A DNA stretch of 64,000 nucleotides from Anaerotalea alkaliphila (GCF_010179735.1 NZ_JAAEEH010000001.1:150747-214746), one strand, 5' to 3'; numbered from the stretch's first letter, positions 19,181 through 27,165 are shown. Translations and numbers: made by a program. Notes: generated by a model from the sequence alone, not told the origin.

Positions 19181-19978
19181 ATGAAAACCATTGGTTTTAT
19201 CGGAGCAGGGAACATGGGAGCCGCCATGATGCAAGGTGCGAAGAAGGTTTTCGGGGATGGGATCCTGTTCACGGACATCAGCCGTAACCGGATGGAGGAG
19301 CTCCAGGACCAGTTGGGGTTGCCTTTCGTCCTTTCGAACCAGGAATGCGTCGACCAGGCCAGCTATGTCGTCCTGGCCATCAAGCCCCAATACTACGGGG
19401 AAGCGTTGGAGGGCATCCGGCCCAGGAAGGGCCAGGTTTTCATCTCCATTGCTCCTGGCATCTCCATCAGCAAGGTCAAGGCGCTCCTGGGCGGCGATGT
19501 CCGTGTGGTCAGGGCCATGCCCAACACGCCTGCCCTCCTGGGGGAGGGAATGAGCGCCATCAGTTTTTCCGAAGACCCCTACCAGGAAGAGGAGAGGGAT
19601 ACCGTAAGAAGGCTTTTCGACTCCTTCGGCAAGACGTTGACCGTGCCGGAGAGCCAGATGGACATGGTGGTGCCCCTTTCTGGAAGCTCCCCCGCTTACG
19701 TTTACATGCTGATTGAAGCCATGGCGGATGCGGGCGTGCTCACGGGCATGCCCAGGAAGGACGCCTACATGCTGGCTGCCCAGTCGGTGGTTGGAGCCGC
19801 GCGGATGGTGCTCGAGACAGGCAGGCATCCCGGAGCGTTGAAGGACGACGTCTGCTCTCCCGGGGGAACCACCATTGAAGCGGTGAAGGTTCTGGAGGCA
19901 AAGGGATTCAGAAGCGCCATCATCGAAGCGATGGAAGCGTGCTGGAAAAAAGCCAAGAGCTTCCAGTCCCAAGATTAG
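19181..19978 (+). CDS. proC: Pyrroline-5-carboxylate reductase
   Basis: A 265-residue enzyme that reduces pyrroline-5-carboxylate to proline with NAD(P)H. The N-terminal Rossmann motif IGAGNMGAAM and the C-terminal signature region SSPAYVYMLIEAMADAGV followed by SPGGTTIEAVKVLEAKGF are diagnostic. It starts 10 bases after purB with AAGGGGTG as ribosome site. No other proline genes are nearby. Confidence 0.95.
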   Translation: MKTIGFIGAGNMGAAMMQGAKKVFGDGILFTDISRNRMEELQDQLGLPFVLSNQECVDQASYVVLAIKPQYYGEALEGIRPRKGQVFISIAPGISISKVKALLGGDVRVVRAMPNTPALLGEGMSAISFSEDPYQEEERDTVRRLFDSFGKTLTVPESQMDMVVPLSGSSPAYVYMLIEAMADAGVLTGMPRKDAYMLAAQSVVGAARMVLETGRHPGALKDDVCSPGGTTIEAVKVLEAKGFRSAIIEAMEACWKKAKSFQSQD

Positions 19979-19998
19979 GGAAGCGAAAAGGAGGTTCC

Positions 19999-20538
19999 AT
20001 GGAAGGAACAATCAAGAAATTAGGGCAGACAGAAATATACAGGGGAAGCCGTGTCCACCTGGTGACCGAAACCATCCAATTCCCCAACGGAAAGCGGGCG
20101 GAGTGGGAACTGATCCAGCATCCCGGGGCTGCGGCGGTGATTCCGGTGGATGCGGACGGAAAGATCATCATGGTCCGGCAATACCGGAACGCGACCGACG
20201 GCTGGACCCTGGAGATTCCCGCAGGATGCCTGGACCATCCTGGCGAGGACCCGCTGGAATGCGCCTGCAGGGAACTGGAGGAAGAGACCGGCCACCAGGC
20301 GAAGAAGATGGATTTCCTGTACAAATTCTATTCGAGCATCGGCATTTGCGACGAAATCATCCATATCTACGTAGCCAGGGACCTGGTCAAGACGGAGCAG
20401 TCTTTGGATGAGGACGAATTCGTAACCGTGGAGCACCACAGCCTGGACGCCCTGCTGGAGATGTGTTTCCAAGGGGTAATCATGGACAACAAGACCATTT
20501 CCGCCCTCTTGGCCTATAGGTACAAATACAAATTGTAG
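19999..20538 (+). CDS. Nudix hydrolase, ADP-ribose pyrophosphatase-like
   Basis: A 179-residue Nudix protein that probably hydrolyses ADP-ribose to AMP and ribose 5-phosphate. The Nudix box is present as GCLDHPGEDPLECAC then RELEEETG, but the first spacer (G to E) is 6 residues instead of the usual 5, a one-residue insertion. The ATG at 19999 has AAAAGGAGG at ideal spacing; the frame is open 60 bases further into proC but without a site. Position before xerD and deoB matches the nudF-xerD-deoB order of Bacillota, which supports the ADP-ribose assignment. Confidence 0.85.
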   Translation: MEGTIKKLGQTEIYRGSRVHLVTETIQFPNGKRAEWELIQHPGAAAVIPVDADGKIIMVRQYRNATDGWTLEIPAGCLDHPGEDPLECACRELEEETGHQAKKMDFLYKFYSSIGICDEIIHIYVARDLVKTEQSLDEDEFVTVEHHSLDALLEMCFQGVIMDNKTISALLAYRYKYKL

Positions 20539-20570
20539 AAAACCAGAGCAAACAGATCAGAGGATTTCAT

Positions 20571-21455
20571 ATGACCAAACACATCGAGGAATTTGCATCT
20601 TATCTAAAAGACGAAAAAAACGCCTCTGAAAACACGATCGCAAGCTACTGCAGGGACCTGCACCATTTCAACGCCTACTGCCTTGAATCGGGAGTGGACG
20701 ACTTGAAGAAGGTGCGTTATGTTTTTCTGGCGGGCTATGTCGCCCGTCTGGAGAAGGAGAGGAAGGCCATTTCCACCATTTCCAGAAACCTCTCCTCCCT
20801 GCGCTCTTTTTTCCAGTACTTGAAAAGAGGGAATGTGGTGGAGGAAGATCCCACGGAACGCCTCGCATCCCCCAAATCGAACAAAAAGGTGCCGGAGGTG
20901 CTCAGCATGCAGGAAGTGGAAATCCTCCTGGAGCAGCCGGACATGGAGGATGTGAAGGGAATCAGGGACAAGGCCATGCTGGAATTGCTTTATGCCACCG
21001 GCATCCGGGTGACGGAACTGATTTCCATGCAGTCCCAGGACATCAACCTGGCCATGGGATATGTGAAGTGCCGCGACGGGAAGAAGGAACGGATCATCCC
21101 CATCGGAAAGGCTGCACAGCAGGCCATGCTTGTCTATCTGGACCGCTCCAGGCCTGTCATGGTCAGGACGACGGAGGAAACCATGCTGTTCGTAAGCTGT
21201 CTGGGACAGGGGATGAGCAGGCAAGGGTTCTGGAAAATCGTCAAATCCTATGCGGACAAGGCTTCCATCAAAAAGGCGATCACGCCCCACATGCTCCGGC
21301 ATTCCTTCGCCAGCCACCTGGTGGAGAATGGAGCGGACCTGCGCTCCGTCCAGGAAATGCTGGGCCATTCGGACCTGTCCACCACCCAGGTCTATGCGAA
21401 GATGAACAAGCACCGGTTGAAGGAAGTATATGCGAAGGCCCATCCAAGGGCATGA
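20571..21455 (+). CDS. xerD: Tyrosine recombinase XerD-like
   Basis: A 294-residue site-specific recombinase with an N-terminal SAM-like core-binding domain (about 1-90) and a C-terminal catalytic domain. Catalytic residues are all visible: R146 (GIRVTEL), K near 171, H240 and R243 (HMLRH), H266 (LGH) and the nucleophile Y275. Xer proteins resolve chromosome dimers at dif together with FtsK. Its context (Nudix hydrolase upstream, deoB downstream) is the conserved chromosomal xerD location, so I treat it as housekeeping and not as a mobile-element integrase. Confidence 0.88.
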   Translation: MTKHIEEFASYLKDEKNASENTIASYCRDLHHFNAYCLESGVDDLKKVRYVFLAGYVARLEKERKAISTISRNLSSLRSFFQYLKRGNVVEEDPTERLASPKSNKKVPEVLSMQEVEILLEQPDMEDVKGIRDKAMLELLYATGIRVTELISMQSQDINLAMGYVKCRDGKKERIIPIGKAAQQAMLVYLDRSRPVMVRTTEETMLFVSCLGQGMSRQGFWKIVKSYADKASIKKAITPHMLRHSFASHLVENGADLRSVQEMLGHSDLSTTQVYAKMNKHRLKEVYAKAHPRA

Positions 21456-21456
21456 A

Positions 21457-21504
21457 AAAAGGGCTGTTGCAGACCAACTTGCGGTTGGATGCAACAGCCC
21501 TTTT
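21457..21504. terminator. Bidirectional intrinsic terminator between xerD and rubrerythrin
   Basis: A 15-bp perfect stem (21457-21471 with 21490-21504) with inner CCAAC/GTTGG pairing. The plus strand ends in TTTT, the minus strand in TTTTTT. It starts one base after the xerD stop and ends seven bases before the minus-strand stop. Confidence 0.88.
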
Positions 21505-21511
21505 CACGCAT

Positions 21512-22057
21512 TTATCCGAAATACCTCTTCAACAATCCTGCAAACTGCTGTCCATGCCGCGCCTCGTCCTTGCACATTTCGTGCACGGTGTCATGGATGG
21601 CATCGTATCCAAGCTGCTTGGCCTTGGTTGCGATCTCCTTCTTGCCTGTGCAGGCTCCGTGCTCCGCATCCACCCGTACCTGCAGGTTGGATTTGGTGTC
21701 GGCTTTGACGACCTCGCCCAGAAGCTCCGCAAATTTAGCGGCATGCTCCGCTTCTTCCCAGGCGATCCGCTTGTAGGCTTCCGCAACCTCGGGATAGCCT
21801 TCCCTCTCAGCCTGACGGGCCATGGCCAGATACATGCCGACTTCCGTGCATTCGCCGGTGAAGTTCATGCGAAGGCCTTCCAGAATTTCCTGGTCCACAT
21901 CCTGGGCCACACCGATCCTATGCTCGTCCGCCCAGACCAGTTCCTCTCCGTTTTGTTCCGTGAACTTGGAAGCAGGGGCCTTGCATTGGGGACAGTGTTC
22001 GGGAGCCTGGTCCCCTTCGTGTACGTAGCCGCAAATGGTGCAAATGAATTTTTTCAA
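21512..22057 (-). CDS. Reverse rubrerythrin (NADH peroxidase-type, N-terminal rubredoxin)
   Basis: A 181-residue non-haem iron protein. Unlike classical rubrerythrin, the rubredoxin domain is N-terminal ([10 protein letters not shown], then CPQC at about residues 6-25) and the four-helix di-iron domain follows, with ligands in [24 protein letters not shown] and DEARHGQQF. In Clostridium such proteins are the terminal component of NADH-dependent reduction of hydrogen peroxide and oxygen, and are often PerR-repressed. It is a single minus-strand gene with its own strong promoter, set between xerD and deoB. It marks an oxygen-sensitive lifestyle. Confidence 0.92.
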   Translation of the reverse strand: MKKFICTICGYVHEGDQAPEHCPQCKAPASKFTEQNGEELVWADEHRIGVAQDVDQEILEGLRMNFTGECTEVGMYLAMARQAEREGYPEVAEAYKRIAWEEAEHAAKFAELLGEVVKADTKSNLQVRVDAEHGACTGKKEIATKAKQLGYDAIHDTVHEMCKDEARHGQQFAGLLKRYFG

Positions 22058-22112
22058 TGGATGATCCTCCTGATGTAATGAATGTCATATGATAATGTCT
22101 ATCTGCTTGTTC

Positions 22113-22140
22113 ATTATAGCATACACGTCAGGAATGTCAA
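22113..22140 (-). promoter_or_regulatory. Sigma-A promoter of the reverse rubrerythrin gene
   Basis: On the minus strand: perfect TTGACA (22135-22140), 16-base spacer, perfect TATAAT (22113-22118). It is the strongest promoter match in the window and fits a highly expressed protein. The leader of about 50 bases holds an 8-base TCATATGA palindrome at 22085-22092. Confidence 0.85.
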
Positions 22141-22160
22141 GGGGAAAGTTCCGGCCCGTG

Positions 22161-22189
22161 TTGTTGCGGATGGGAGCCTATGCTATACT
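22161..22189 (+). promoter_or_regulatory. Sigma-A promoter of deoB
   Basis: TTGTTG (22161-22166), 17-base spacer, TATACT (22184-22189), 35 bases before the deoB ATG. Confidence 0.6.
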
Positions 22190-22223
22190 GGAGCCATAGA
22201 CATTGGAATAAGGAGGCGGCGAT

Positions 22224-23402
22224 ATGGTTGATAGGATAGTCTGGATCGTACTGGACAGCGTGGGTGTGGGGGAACTTCCCGATGCCGGCAGGTTTGGGGA
22301 TGAGGGAAGCAACACGCTGGTCCACACGGTCCAGCGTACAGGAATCCGCCTGCCCCATCTGGCTGGTCTGGGCCTTGGCCGGATCCAGGGCGTAAAAGGT
22401 ATCGAGATGCCGGAACAAGTCAGCGGAATTTATGGGAAATGCGCGGAGATGTCCAATGGGAAAGACACCACCATCGGCCATTGGGAGATGGCGGGCATCC
22501 ACTCTCCGGATCCGCTTCCCACCTATCCGGAAGGTTTCCCCGAGGAGGTCCTTCAGCCTTTCATGGAAAGGACAGGGTATGGGGTCCTTTGCAACAGGCC
22601 CTATTCGGGAACGGACGTGATCCGGGATTACGGGGCGGAGCATATGGAGACGGGCAAACTCATCGTCTACACCTCGGCGGACAGCGTCTTCCAGATTGCG
22701 GCCCATGAAGCGGTGGTGGATGTGGAAACACTCTACAAAGTCTGCTCCGTGGCCAGGGAAATACTTCAGGGAAAGCATGGGGTGGCCCGGGTGATCGCCA
22801 GGCCCTTCCAGGGGGAGCCGGGGAAGTTCACCCGGACAGCCAACCGCAGGGACTTTTCCTTGGACCCGCCCGGTCCTACGGTGCTGGACAGGGCGAAGGA
22901 AGCGGGATTGGACGTGGTCGCCATCGGCAAGATCGAGGACATCTTCAATGGGAAGGGCATCACCCATGCCATCCACACGAAAAGCAACATGGAGGGCGTC
23001 GATGTCCTGTTGGAGTCCATGGAGTGGCAAGGGAAAGGAATCATTTTCGCCAACCTGGTGGAATTCGATTCCGCCTGGGGACATCGGAATGATGTGGCAG
23101 GTTACGCCAGAGGGCTGGTGGAGTTCGACGACCGGCTTCCGGAAATCTTGGGAAAGATGAGGGAAACGGATGTGCTGGTGATAAACGCGGACCATGGCTG
23201 CGACCCCACCACGCCCAGCACGGACCATTCCAGGGAATATGTGCCCCTGCTGCTGTACGGCCACCGGCTTGGGAAGGGTGTGGATTTGGGCATACGGTCC
23301 AGCTTCGCGGATATCGGCCAAACCCTGGCGGAACTGCTGGGGCTGCAGGAACTGCCGTTCGGCAAATCTTTTGCCGGGCTAATCCTGCCGCAGTCCAATT
23401 GA
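22224..23402 (+). CDS. deoB: Phosphopentomutase
   Basis: A 392-residue member of the alkaline-phosphatase superfamily that interconverts ribose (or deoxyribose) 1- and 5-phosphate. The metal-site residues lie in LDSVGVGELPDA at the N-terminus and DHGCDPTTPSTDHSREY at the C-terminus; the phosphothreonine is in GKDTTIGHWEM. AAGGAGG precedes the ATG. It is paired with the nucleoside phosphorylase gene 17 bases downstream, so the two form a nucleoside-salvage unit. Confidence 0.96.
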   Translation: MVDRIVWIVLDSVGVGELPDAGRFGDEGSNTLVHTVQRTGIRLPHLAGLGLGRIQGVKGIEMPEQVSGIYGKCAEMSNGKDTTIGHWEMAGIHSPDPLPTYPEGFPEEVLQPFMERTGYGVLCNRPYSGTDVIRDYGAEHMETGKLIVYTSADSVFQIAAHEAVVDVETLYKVCSVAREILQGKHGVARVIARPFQGEPGKFTRTANRRDFSLDPPGPTVLDRAKEAGLDVVAIGKIEDIFNGKGITHAIHTKSNMEGVDVLLESMEWQGKGIIFANLVEFDSAWGHRNDVAGYARGLVEFDDRLPEILGKMRETDVLVINADHGCDPTTPSTDHSREYVPLLLYGHRLGKGVDLGIRSSFADIGQTLAELLGLQELPFGKSFAGLILPQSN

Positions 23403-23419
23403 GGAAAGGAGGTTGTTCC

Positions 23420-24724
23420 ATGCGCATGCTGGACATCATCGAAAAGAAGAAACGGGGTGGAATCCTGAACCGGGAGGAGATCGCCTTTTTCGTCCAAGGA
23501 TATACAAGGGACCAGGTGCCTGACTACCAGATGGCAGCCCTACTGATGGCCATTTGGTTCCGGGGACTGGAGGATCGGGAGGTTCTGGACCTGACCCTGG
23601 AAATGGCCGGCAGCGGGGAGACGCTGGACCTGTCGGACATCCGGGGGGTTGTGGTGGACAAGCACAGCACGGGAGGGGTCGGCGACAAGACATCCCTGGT
23701 GGTCGCTCCCATGGTAGCATCCCTTGGGGTTCCGGTGGCCAAGATGTCAGGAAGGGGGCTGGGCCATACGGGAGGGACCATCGACAAGCTGGAGGCCATA
23801 CCAGGTTTCAGCGCCGCCTTGGACAAGAAGGCGATGGTGGACACAATCAACCGGGTGCACATGGCCATTGCTGGCCAGACGGCAAACCTGGCTCCGGCGG
23901 ACAAGAAAATGTACGCATTGCGGGATGTGACGGGAACGGTGGACCAGACGGGACTCATCGCCAGCAGCGTCATGAGCAAGAAGATCGCCTCCGGAGCCCA
24001 GGTGATCGTGCTGGATGTGAAGACAGGGTCGGGAGCCTTCATGAAAAGGGAAGAGGACGCCCTGGAGCTGGCGGCCCGCATGGTTTCCATCGGAAAAGGC
24101 CTGGGAAGGACGACGGCGGCGCTGGTGACGGACATGAACCAGCCCTTGGGGGAAGCGGTGGGCAATTCCCTGGAGGTGGTGGAGGCCATCCGCACCCTCC
24201 AGGGAAAAGGTCCGAAAGACCTGTATGAACTGTGTCTGGCTTTGGGAAGCCAAATGCTGCTGGGTGCGGGAAGGACAGGCGACCCTGGGGAGGCGAAAAA
24301 GCTGCTGCAGGAGGCGGTGGCTTCCGGTGCGGCCCTGGCCACCTTCAAGGCCTTTGTGGAGGCCCAGGGGGGGGATGGGGCCTATGTGGACAATCCTGGA
24401 CTCTTTCCCGAAGCCAGGCATGTGGCGGAGGTGCCCGCGCCGAGAAGCGGCTATGTCCAGGCCATCCAGACCGAAGAGGTGGGTGTGTCCGCCATGCTTC
24501 TGGGAGGGGGACGGGAAACGAAGGATAGCCCCATCGACCTTGCGGTGGGCCTGTTGGTTCGCAAGAAGGTGGGGGATTTCGTGGAGCAAGGCGAACCCCT
24601 GGTGCGGATCCATGCCAGCGGCAGGGAGCGTCTGGAAGCGGTCGCCGCCCGTTTGACGGAAGCCTACACCATCGGGGATGCCCCAGTGCAACGCCTCCAG
24701 CTTGTGAAAAAAGTGCTGACCTAG
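23420..24724 (+). CDS. pdp: Pyrimidine-nucleoside phosphorylase / thymidine phosphorylase
   Basis: A 434-residue enzyme that splits thymidine, uridine or deoxyuridine with phosphate to base and (deoxy)ribose 1-phosphate, the substrate of DeoB. The phosphate-binding KHSTGGVGDKTSL and SGRGLGHTGGTIDKLE segments are diagnostic. Gram-positive members act on all three nucleosides; E. coli DeoA on thymidine only, and the sequence cannot be assigned more finely here. The ATG at 23420 follows AAAGGAGG; the frame is open back to 23399. Confidence 0.94.
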   Translation: MRMLDIIEKKKRGGILNREEIAFFVQGYTRDQVPDYQMAALLMAIWFRGLEDREVLDLTLEMAGSGETLDLSDIRGVVVDKHSTGGVGDKTSLVVAPMVASLGVPVAKMSGRGLGHTGGTIDKLEAIPGFSAALDKKAMVDTINRVHMAIAGQTANLAPADKKMYALRDVTGTVDQTGLIASSVMSKKIASGAQVIVLDVKTGSGAFMKREEDALELAARMVSIGKGLGRTTAALVTDMNQPLGEAVGNSLEVVEAIRTLQGKGPKDLYELCLALGSQMLLGAGRTGDPGEAKKLLQEAVASGAALATFKAFVEAQGGDGAYVDNPGLFPEARHVAEVPAPRSGYVQAIQTEEVGVSAMLLGGGRETKDSPIDLAVGLLVRKKVGDFVEQGEPLVRIHASGRERLEAVAARLTEAYTIGDAPVQRLQLVKKVLT

Positions 24725-24735
24725 CAAAAAAAGTA

Positions 24736-24763
24736 TTGCAATATCGTAATATTATGATATAAT
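24736..24763 (+). promoter_or_regulatory. Sigma-A promoter of the rhodanese gene
   Basis: TTGCAA (24736-24741), 16-base spacer, perfect TATAAT (24758-24763). The spacer and the first part of the -10 are covered by the palindrome annotated separately. Confidence 0.75.
24741..24760 (+). promoter_or_regulatory. Near-perfect 20-base palindrome overlapping the rhodanese promoter (candidate operator)
   Basis: The sequence runs ATATCGTAAT then ATTATGATAT. Its two halves are reverse complements except for one base pair position (18 of 20 bases symmetric). It covers the -35/-10 spacer and the first half of the -10, an ideal place for a repressor dimer. It is very AT-rich against a GC-rich genome. ArsR-family persulfide or metal sensors use comparable operators at rhodanese genes, but no regulator gene is adjacent. 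Confidence 0.65.
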
Positions 24764-24823
24764 GAACTCAACGGTTCCGGTACAGGAAAAGACAACCCAA
24801 ATCAGGAAAGTTGAGGTAAGCAT

Positions 24824-25150
24824 ATGTTTTTTACGAAAGCATACAAGAACATCTCCCCCAAGGCGGGAAAAGAAATGATGGAACAGGACAAGAACGTCCT
24901 GCTGTTGGATGTAAGGACCAGGGAAGAACACAAGGCAGGCCATATCCCGGGAAGCACCCTGATTCCCCTGGACTCCCTGGAGCATACGGCCGAGACCAAG
25001 TTGGGGGACAAGGACCGACCTGTCATCGTCTACTGCCTGAGTGGGGGAAGGAGCGCTGTCGCCTGCAAGATCCTTGCCGGCAAAGGATACACCAACATCC
25101 TAAACATGGGAGGTATCATGAACTGGCCTTACGAGAGGGTTTCCAAATAG
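24824..25150 (+). CDS. Single-domain rhodanese-like sulfurtransferase
   Basis: A 108-residue cytosolic protein with one rhodanese domain. The active-site cysteine is C71 in YCLSGGRSA, the loop that carries the persulfide; LLLDVRTREEHKAGHIPGS is the CH2A-type motif. Proteins of this size (GlpE/PspE-like) move sulfane sulfur to cyanide or thiol acceptors in vitro; the natural acceptor is unknown. It stands alone between pdp and the next promoter. The TTGAGGTAAGC upstream provides a modest ribosome site. Confidence 0.92.
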   Translation: MFFTKAYKNISPKAGKEMMEQDKNVLLLDVRTREEHKAGHIPGSTLIPLDSLEHTAETKLGDKDRPVIVYCLSGGRSAVACKILAGKGYTNILNMGGIMNWPYERVSK

Positions 25151-25161
25151 GCTTTGGCGGT

Positions 25162-25189
25162 TTGACAAATGGGTCCCATATGTTATAAT
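25162..25189 (+). promoter_or_regulatory. Strong sigma-A promoter upstream of a leader terminator
   Basis: Perfect TTGACA (25162-25167), 16-base spacer, perfect TATAAT (25184-25189). The expected start at about 25196 lies only about 6 bases before a strong hairpin, so most transcripts would stop near 38 bases unless antiterminated. Confidence 0.8.
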
Positions 25190-25201
25190 AATGTAGAAAT
25201 G

Positions 25202-25233
25202 AAGGTATTCTTAGTACTAAGGATACCTTTTTT
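25202..25233 (+). terminator. Intrinsic terminator after rhodanese and in the leader of the scpA operon
   Basis: AAGGTATTCTTAG (25202-25214) pairs with CTAAGGATACCTT (25217-25229) over 13 bp with one wobble and a minimal loop, followed by a run of six T (25228-25233). It can end the rhodanese transcript and also attenuate the promoter at 25162. Confidence 0.85.
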
Positions 25234-25284
25234 AGTTGCCGGGAACATTCGGTCCCAGGCTTATGTAAAGAGGAGATTCGACTT

Positions 25285-25860
25285 ATGACCTATTTGATCG
25301 ACATTGCCATCCGGGCTGTCTGCGTCCTGCTGACCGTCTGGATCCATGAAGTTCCAAAGGCTGCGGCCGCCTACAGCCTCACCCATCCCATCCACCGCAA
25401 GAAAGAGGACTTCAGGCTGGACCTGAAGTCTTACATCGACCCCATCGGCTTCCTGCTCTTCCTCTTCATGAACTTCGGATGGCAGAAGCCGGCGGAATAC
25501 AACGCCAGCAGATACAAGGACAGGGACAGGGGGCTGGTCGCGGTGGCCATGGCCGGGCAGCTGGCCAACATCCTTGCTGTGGCGGTCTTCCTGCTCCTCA
25601 GGCGCTATGCCGGCGGCCCCGTCTGGAACCTGTTCACCCTGTACATGGTGTATTTCAATTTCGCCATCGTCCTTGTGAATTTCCTGCCGGTGCCTCCCCT
25701 GGAGGCCAGCAAGCTGGTCTACGCCTATTCCAGCAACGCCTATTTCAAGCTCATCCAGAACGCCAGGATGGTCCATGTGGTATTCCTGCTCCTGATTTTC
25801 CTGGGCTTCATCGGCAGCTTCATCAACCTGCTTTTCGAACCCATCAGGAGGATCCTCTAG
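25285..25860 (+). CDS. Site-2 protease (M50) family membrane protein, probably catalytically inactive
   Basis: A 191-residue membrane protein with the layout of the small M50 proteins common in Clostridia: hydrophobic N-terminus, a soluble loop with DLKSYIDPIGFLLFLFMNFGWQKP, and a segment NFLPVPPLEASK. In active members the N-terminal motif is HExxH and the second is NxxPxPPLDG. Here the first reads H21-E22-V23-P24-K25, so the second zinc histidine is lysine, and the second motif has E140-A141 in place of D-G. The zinc site is therefore very probably lost. GAGGAGA precedes the ATG. It leads the scpA-scpB unit, a common neighbourhood for this family. Confidence 0.82.
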   Translation: MTYLIDIAIRAVCVLLTVWIHEVPKAAAAYSLTHPIHRKKEDFRLDLKSYIDPIGFLLFLFMNFGWQKPAEYNASRYKDRDRGLVAVAMAGQLANILAVAVFLLLRRYAGGPVWNLFTLYMVYFNFAIVLVNFLPVPPLEASKLVYAYSSNAYFKLIQNARMVHVVFLLLIFLGFIGSFINLLFEPIRRIL

Positions 25861-25863
25861 ACC

Positions 25864-26616
25864 ATGGAACTGTCCTACAAGCTGGAAATCTTTGAGGGGC
25901 CATTGGACCTGCTGCTGCATCTAGTGGAGAAGAACAAGGTGGACATTTCGGAAATCCCCATCGCTCTGGTGGCGGGACAATACCTGGAGCATGTCCGGGA
26001 GATGGGGGACTGCCCCATGGAGGTCATGAGCGGCTTCCTGGAGATGGCCGCCACATTGATCTACATCAAGACAAAGATGCTCCTTCCAAGGCATCGGGAG
26101 CAGGAAGGGGAGGCGGGCCTCTCCGCAGAAGAGGAAAAGGACGCACTGGTGGCCAGACTTCTGGAATACAAGAAATTCAAGACCCTGGCCAAGGAGCTGG
26201 CGGACATGCAGGAAGCCGGCGGAAGGCATTTCTACAAATCCCCGTCCCTCCCAGCCGGCCTGCTGGACGACATTCCGAGGCCGGACCCCCAGGAGCTGCT
26301 TGCGGGGCTGGCCTTTGCGGACCTGTACAAAGTCTTCTGCTCCCTCCTGCGGCAGTCCGACGACCGGGTGGACCCGGTCCGGAGCGGTTTCGGCAAGATC
26401 CGCAAGGAAAGCCATACCGTCCACGAGAAGATGGAGGAGCTGCTTGCGGGGGGGAAAAGGGGGGTGAAGCGCAGCTTCAGGGAGATCCTGGCCGCTGAGC
26501 CGGAACGGATGGGGATGATCGTGCTGTTCCTTGCGGTGCTGGAACTGGTCAAGGGCGGCAGGATACAGGCCAGGCAGTCGGATGCGTTCGACGACATATT
26601 GATCGAGTACCTTTAG
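25864..26616 (+). CDS. scpA: Segregation and condensation protein A
   Basis: A 250-residue kleisin that bridges the heads of the SMC dimer in chromosome condensation. The N-terminus YKLEIFEGPLDLLLHLVEKNKVDI and the following YLEHV helix are highly characteristic; the C-terminal winged helix ends DAFDDILIEYL. AGGAGGA lies about 10 bases before the ATG, inside the end of the preceding gene. It is coupled to scpB, its partner in the SMC complex. Confidence 0.95.
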   Translation: MELSYKLEIFEGPLDLLLHLVEKNKVDISEIPIALVAGQYLEHVREMGDCPMEVMSGFLEMAATLIYIKTKMLLPRHREQEGEAGLSAEEEKDALVARLLEYKKFKTLAKELADMQEAGGRHFYKSPSLPAGLLDDIPRPDPQELLAGLAFADLYKVFCSLLRQSDDRVDPVRSGFGKIRKESHTVHEKMEELLAGGKRGVKRSFREILAAEPERMGMIVLFLAVLELVKGGRIQARQSDAFDDILIEYL

Positions 26617-26631
26617 AGGAGTGTAGATGCG

Positions 26632-27165
26632 ATGCGATTGAATCGGAAAGAGGCCGCCCTGGAGGCGGTCCTGTTTGCGGCGGGGGAGGCCGTTTCCCTG
26701 GAGAAGCTGGCGGCGGCGCTGGAATTGGACAAGGATACCGCCAAGCGCCTGGCGCTTCGGCTGCAGGACACCTACCAGCTGGAGCAAAGGGGGATGCGGA
26801 TCATGGAAATCGGGGACGGCTTCCAGATGTGCACCTGCGAGACCCAGTTCGAGGCGGTAAGGCGTCTGGTCGGGAAAGAGCCGGCCTCTTCCCTGACGGA
26901 CGCCCAGGTGGAAACGCTTTCCATCATCGCCTACAGACAGCCGGTCACAAAGGCGCACATAGAAAAAATCCGTGGGGTCAAATCCGACGGAATCGTAAAC
27001 AAACTGGTGGAATACGACCTGGTTTGCGAACTGGGAAGGATGGACGGGCCTGGGAGGCCAATCCTCTTCGGCACGACCCAGGCCTTCCTGCGCAGTTTCG
27101 GGTTGCGGTCCCTGGAAGACCTGCCCCAGGAGTCAATGGAAAAGGGAATGGAGATGGAAACATGA
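26632..27165 (+). CDS. scpB: Segregation and condensation protein B
   Basis: A 177-residue protein with two winged-helix domains that dimerises and binds ScpA. The central signature is TLSIIAYRQPVTKAHIEKIRGVKSDG (shown here in part: IAYRQPVTKAHIEKIRG). The ATG at 26632 has GGAG 10 bases upstream; an ATG at 26627 is out of frame and stops at once. The stop overlaps the next gene (ATGA). Confidence 0.94.
   Translation: MRLNRKEAALEAVLFAAGEAVSLEKLAAALELDKDTAKRLALRLQDTYQLEQRGMRIMEIGDGFQMCTCETQFEAVRRLVGKEPASSLTDAQVETLSIIAYRQPVTKAHIEKIRGVKSDGIVNKLVEYDLVCELGRMDGPGRPILFGTTQAFLRSFGLRSLEDLPQESMEKGMEMET

Noticed and set aside
20571..21455. XerD-like recombinase as a mobile-element integrase
   Set aside because: Neighbours are the usual chromosomal ones and there are no direct repeats, tRNA target or phage genes around it.
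22085..22092. TCATATGA palindrome in the rubrerythrin leader as a PerR/Fur box
   Set aside because: It is only 8 bases, its flanks are not symmetric and it does not match the PerR consensus beyond AT-richness.
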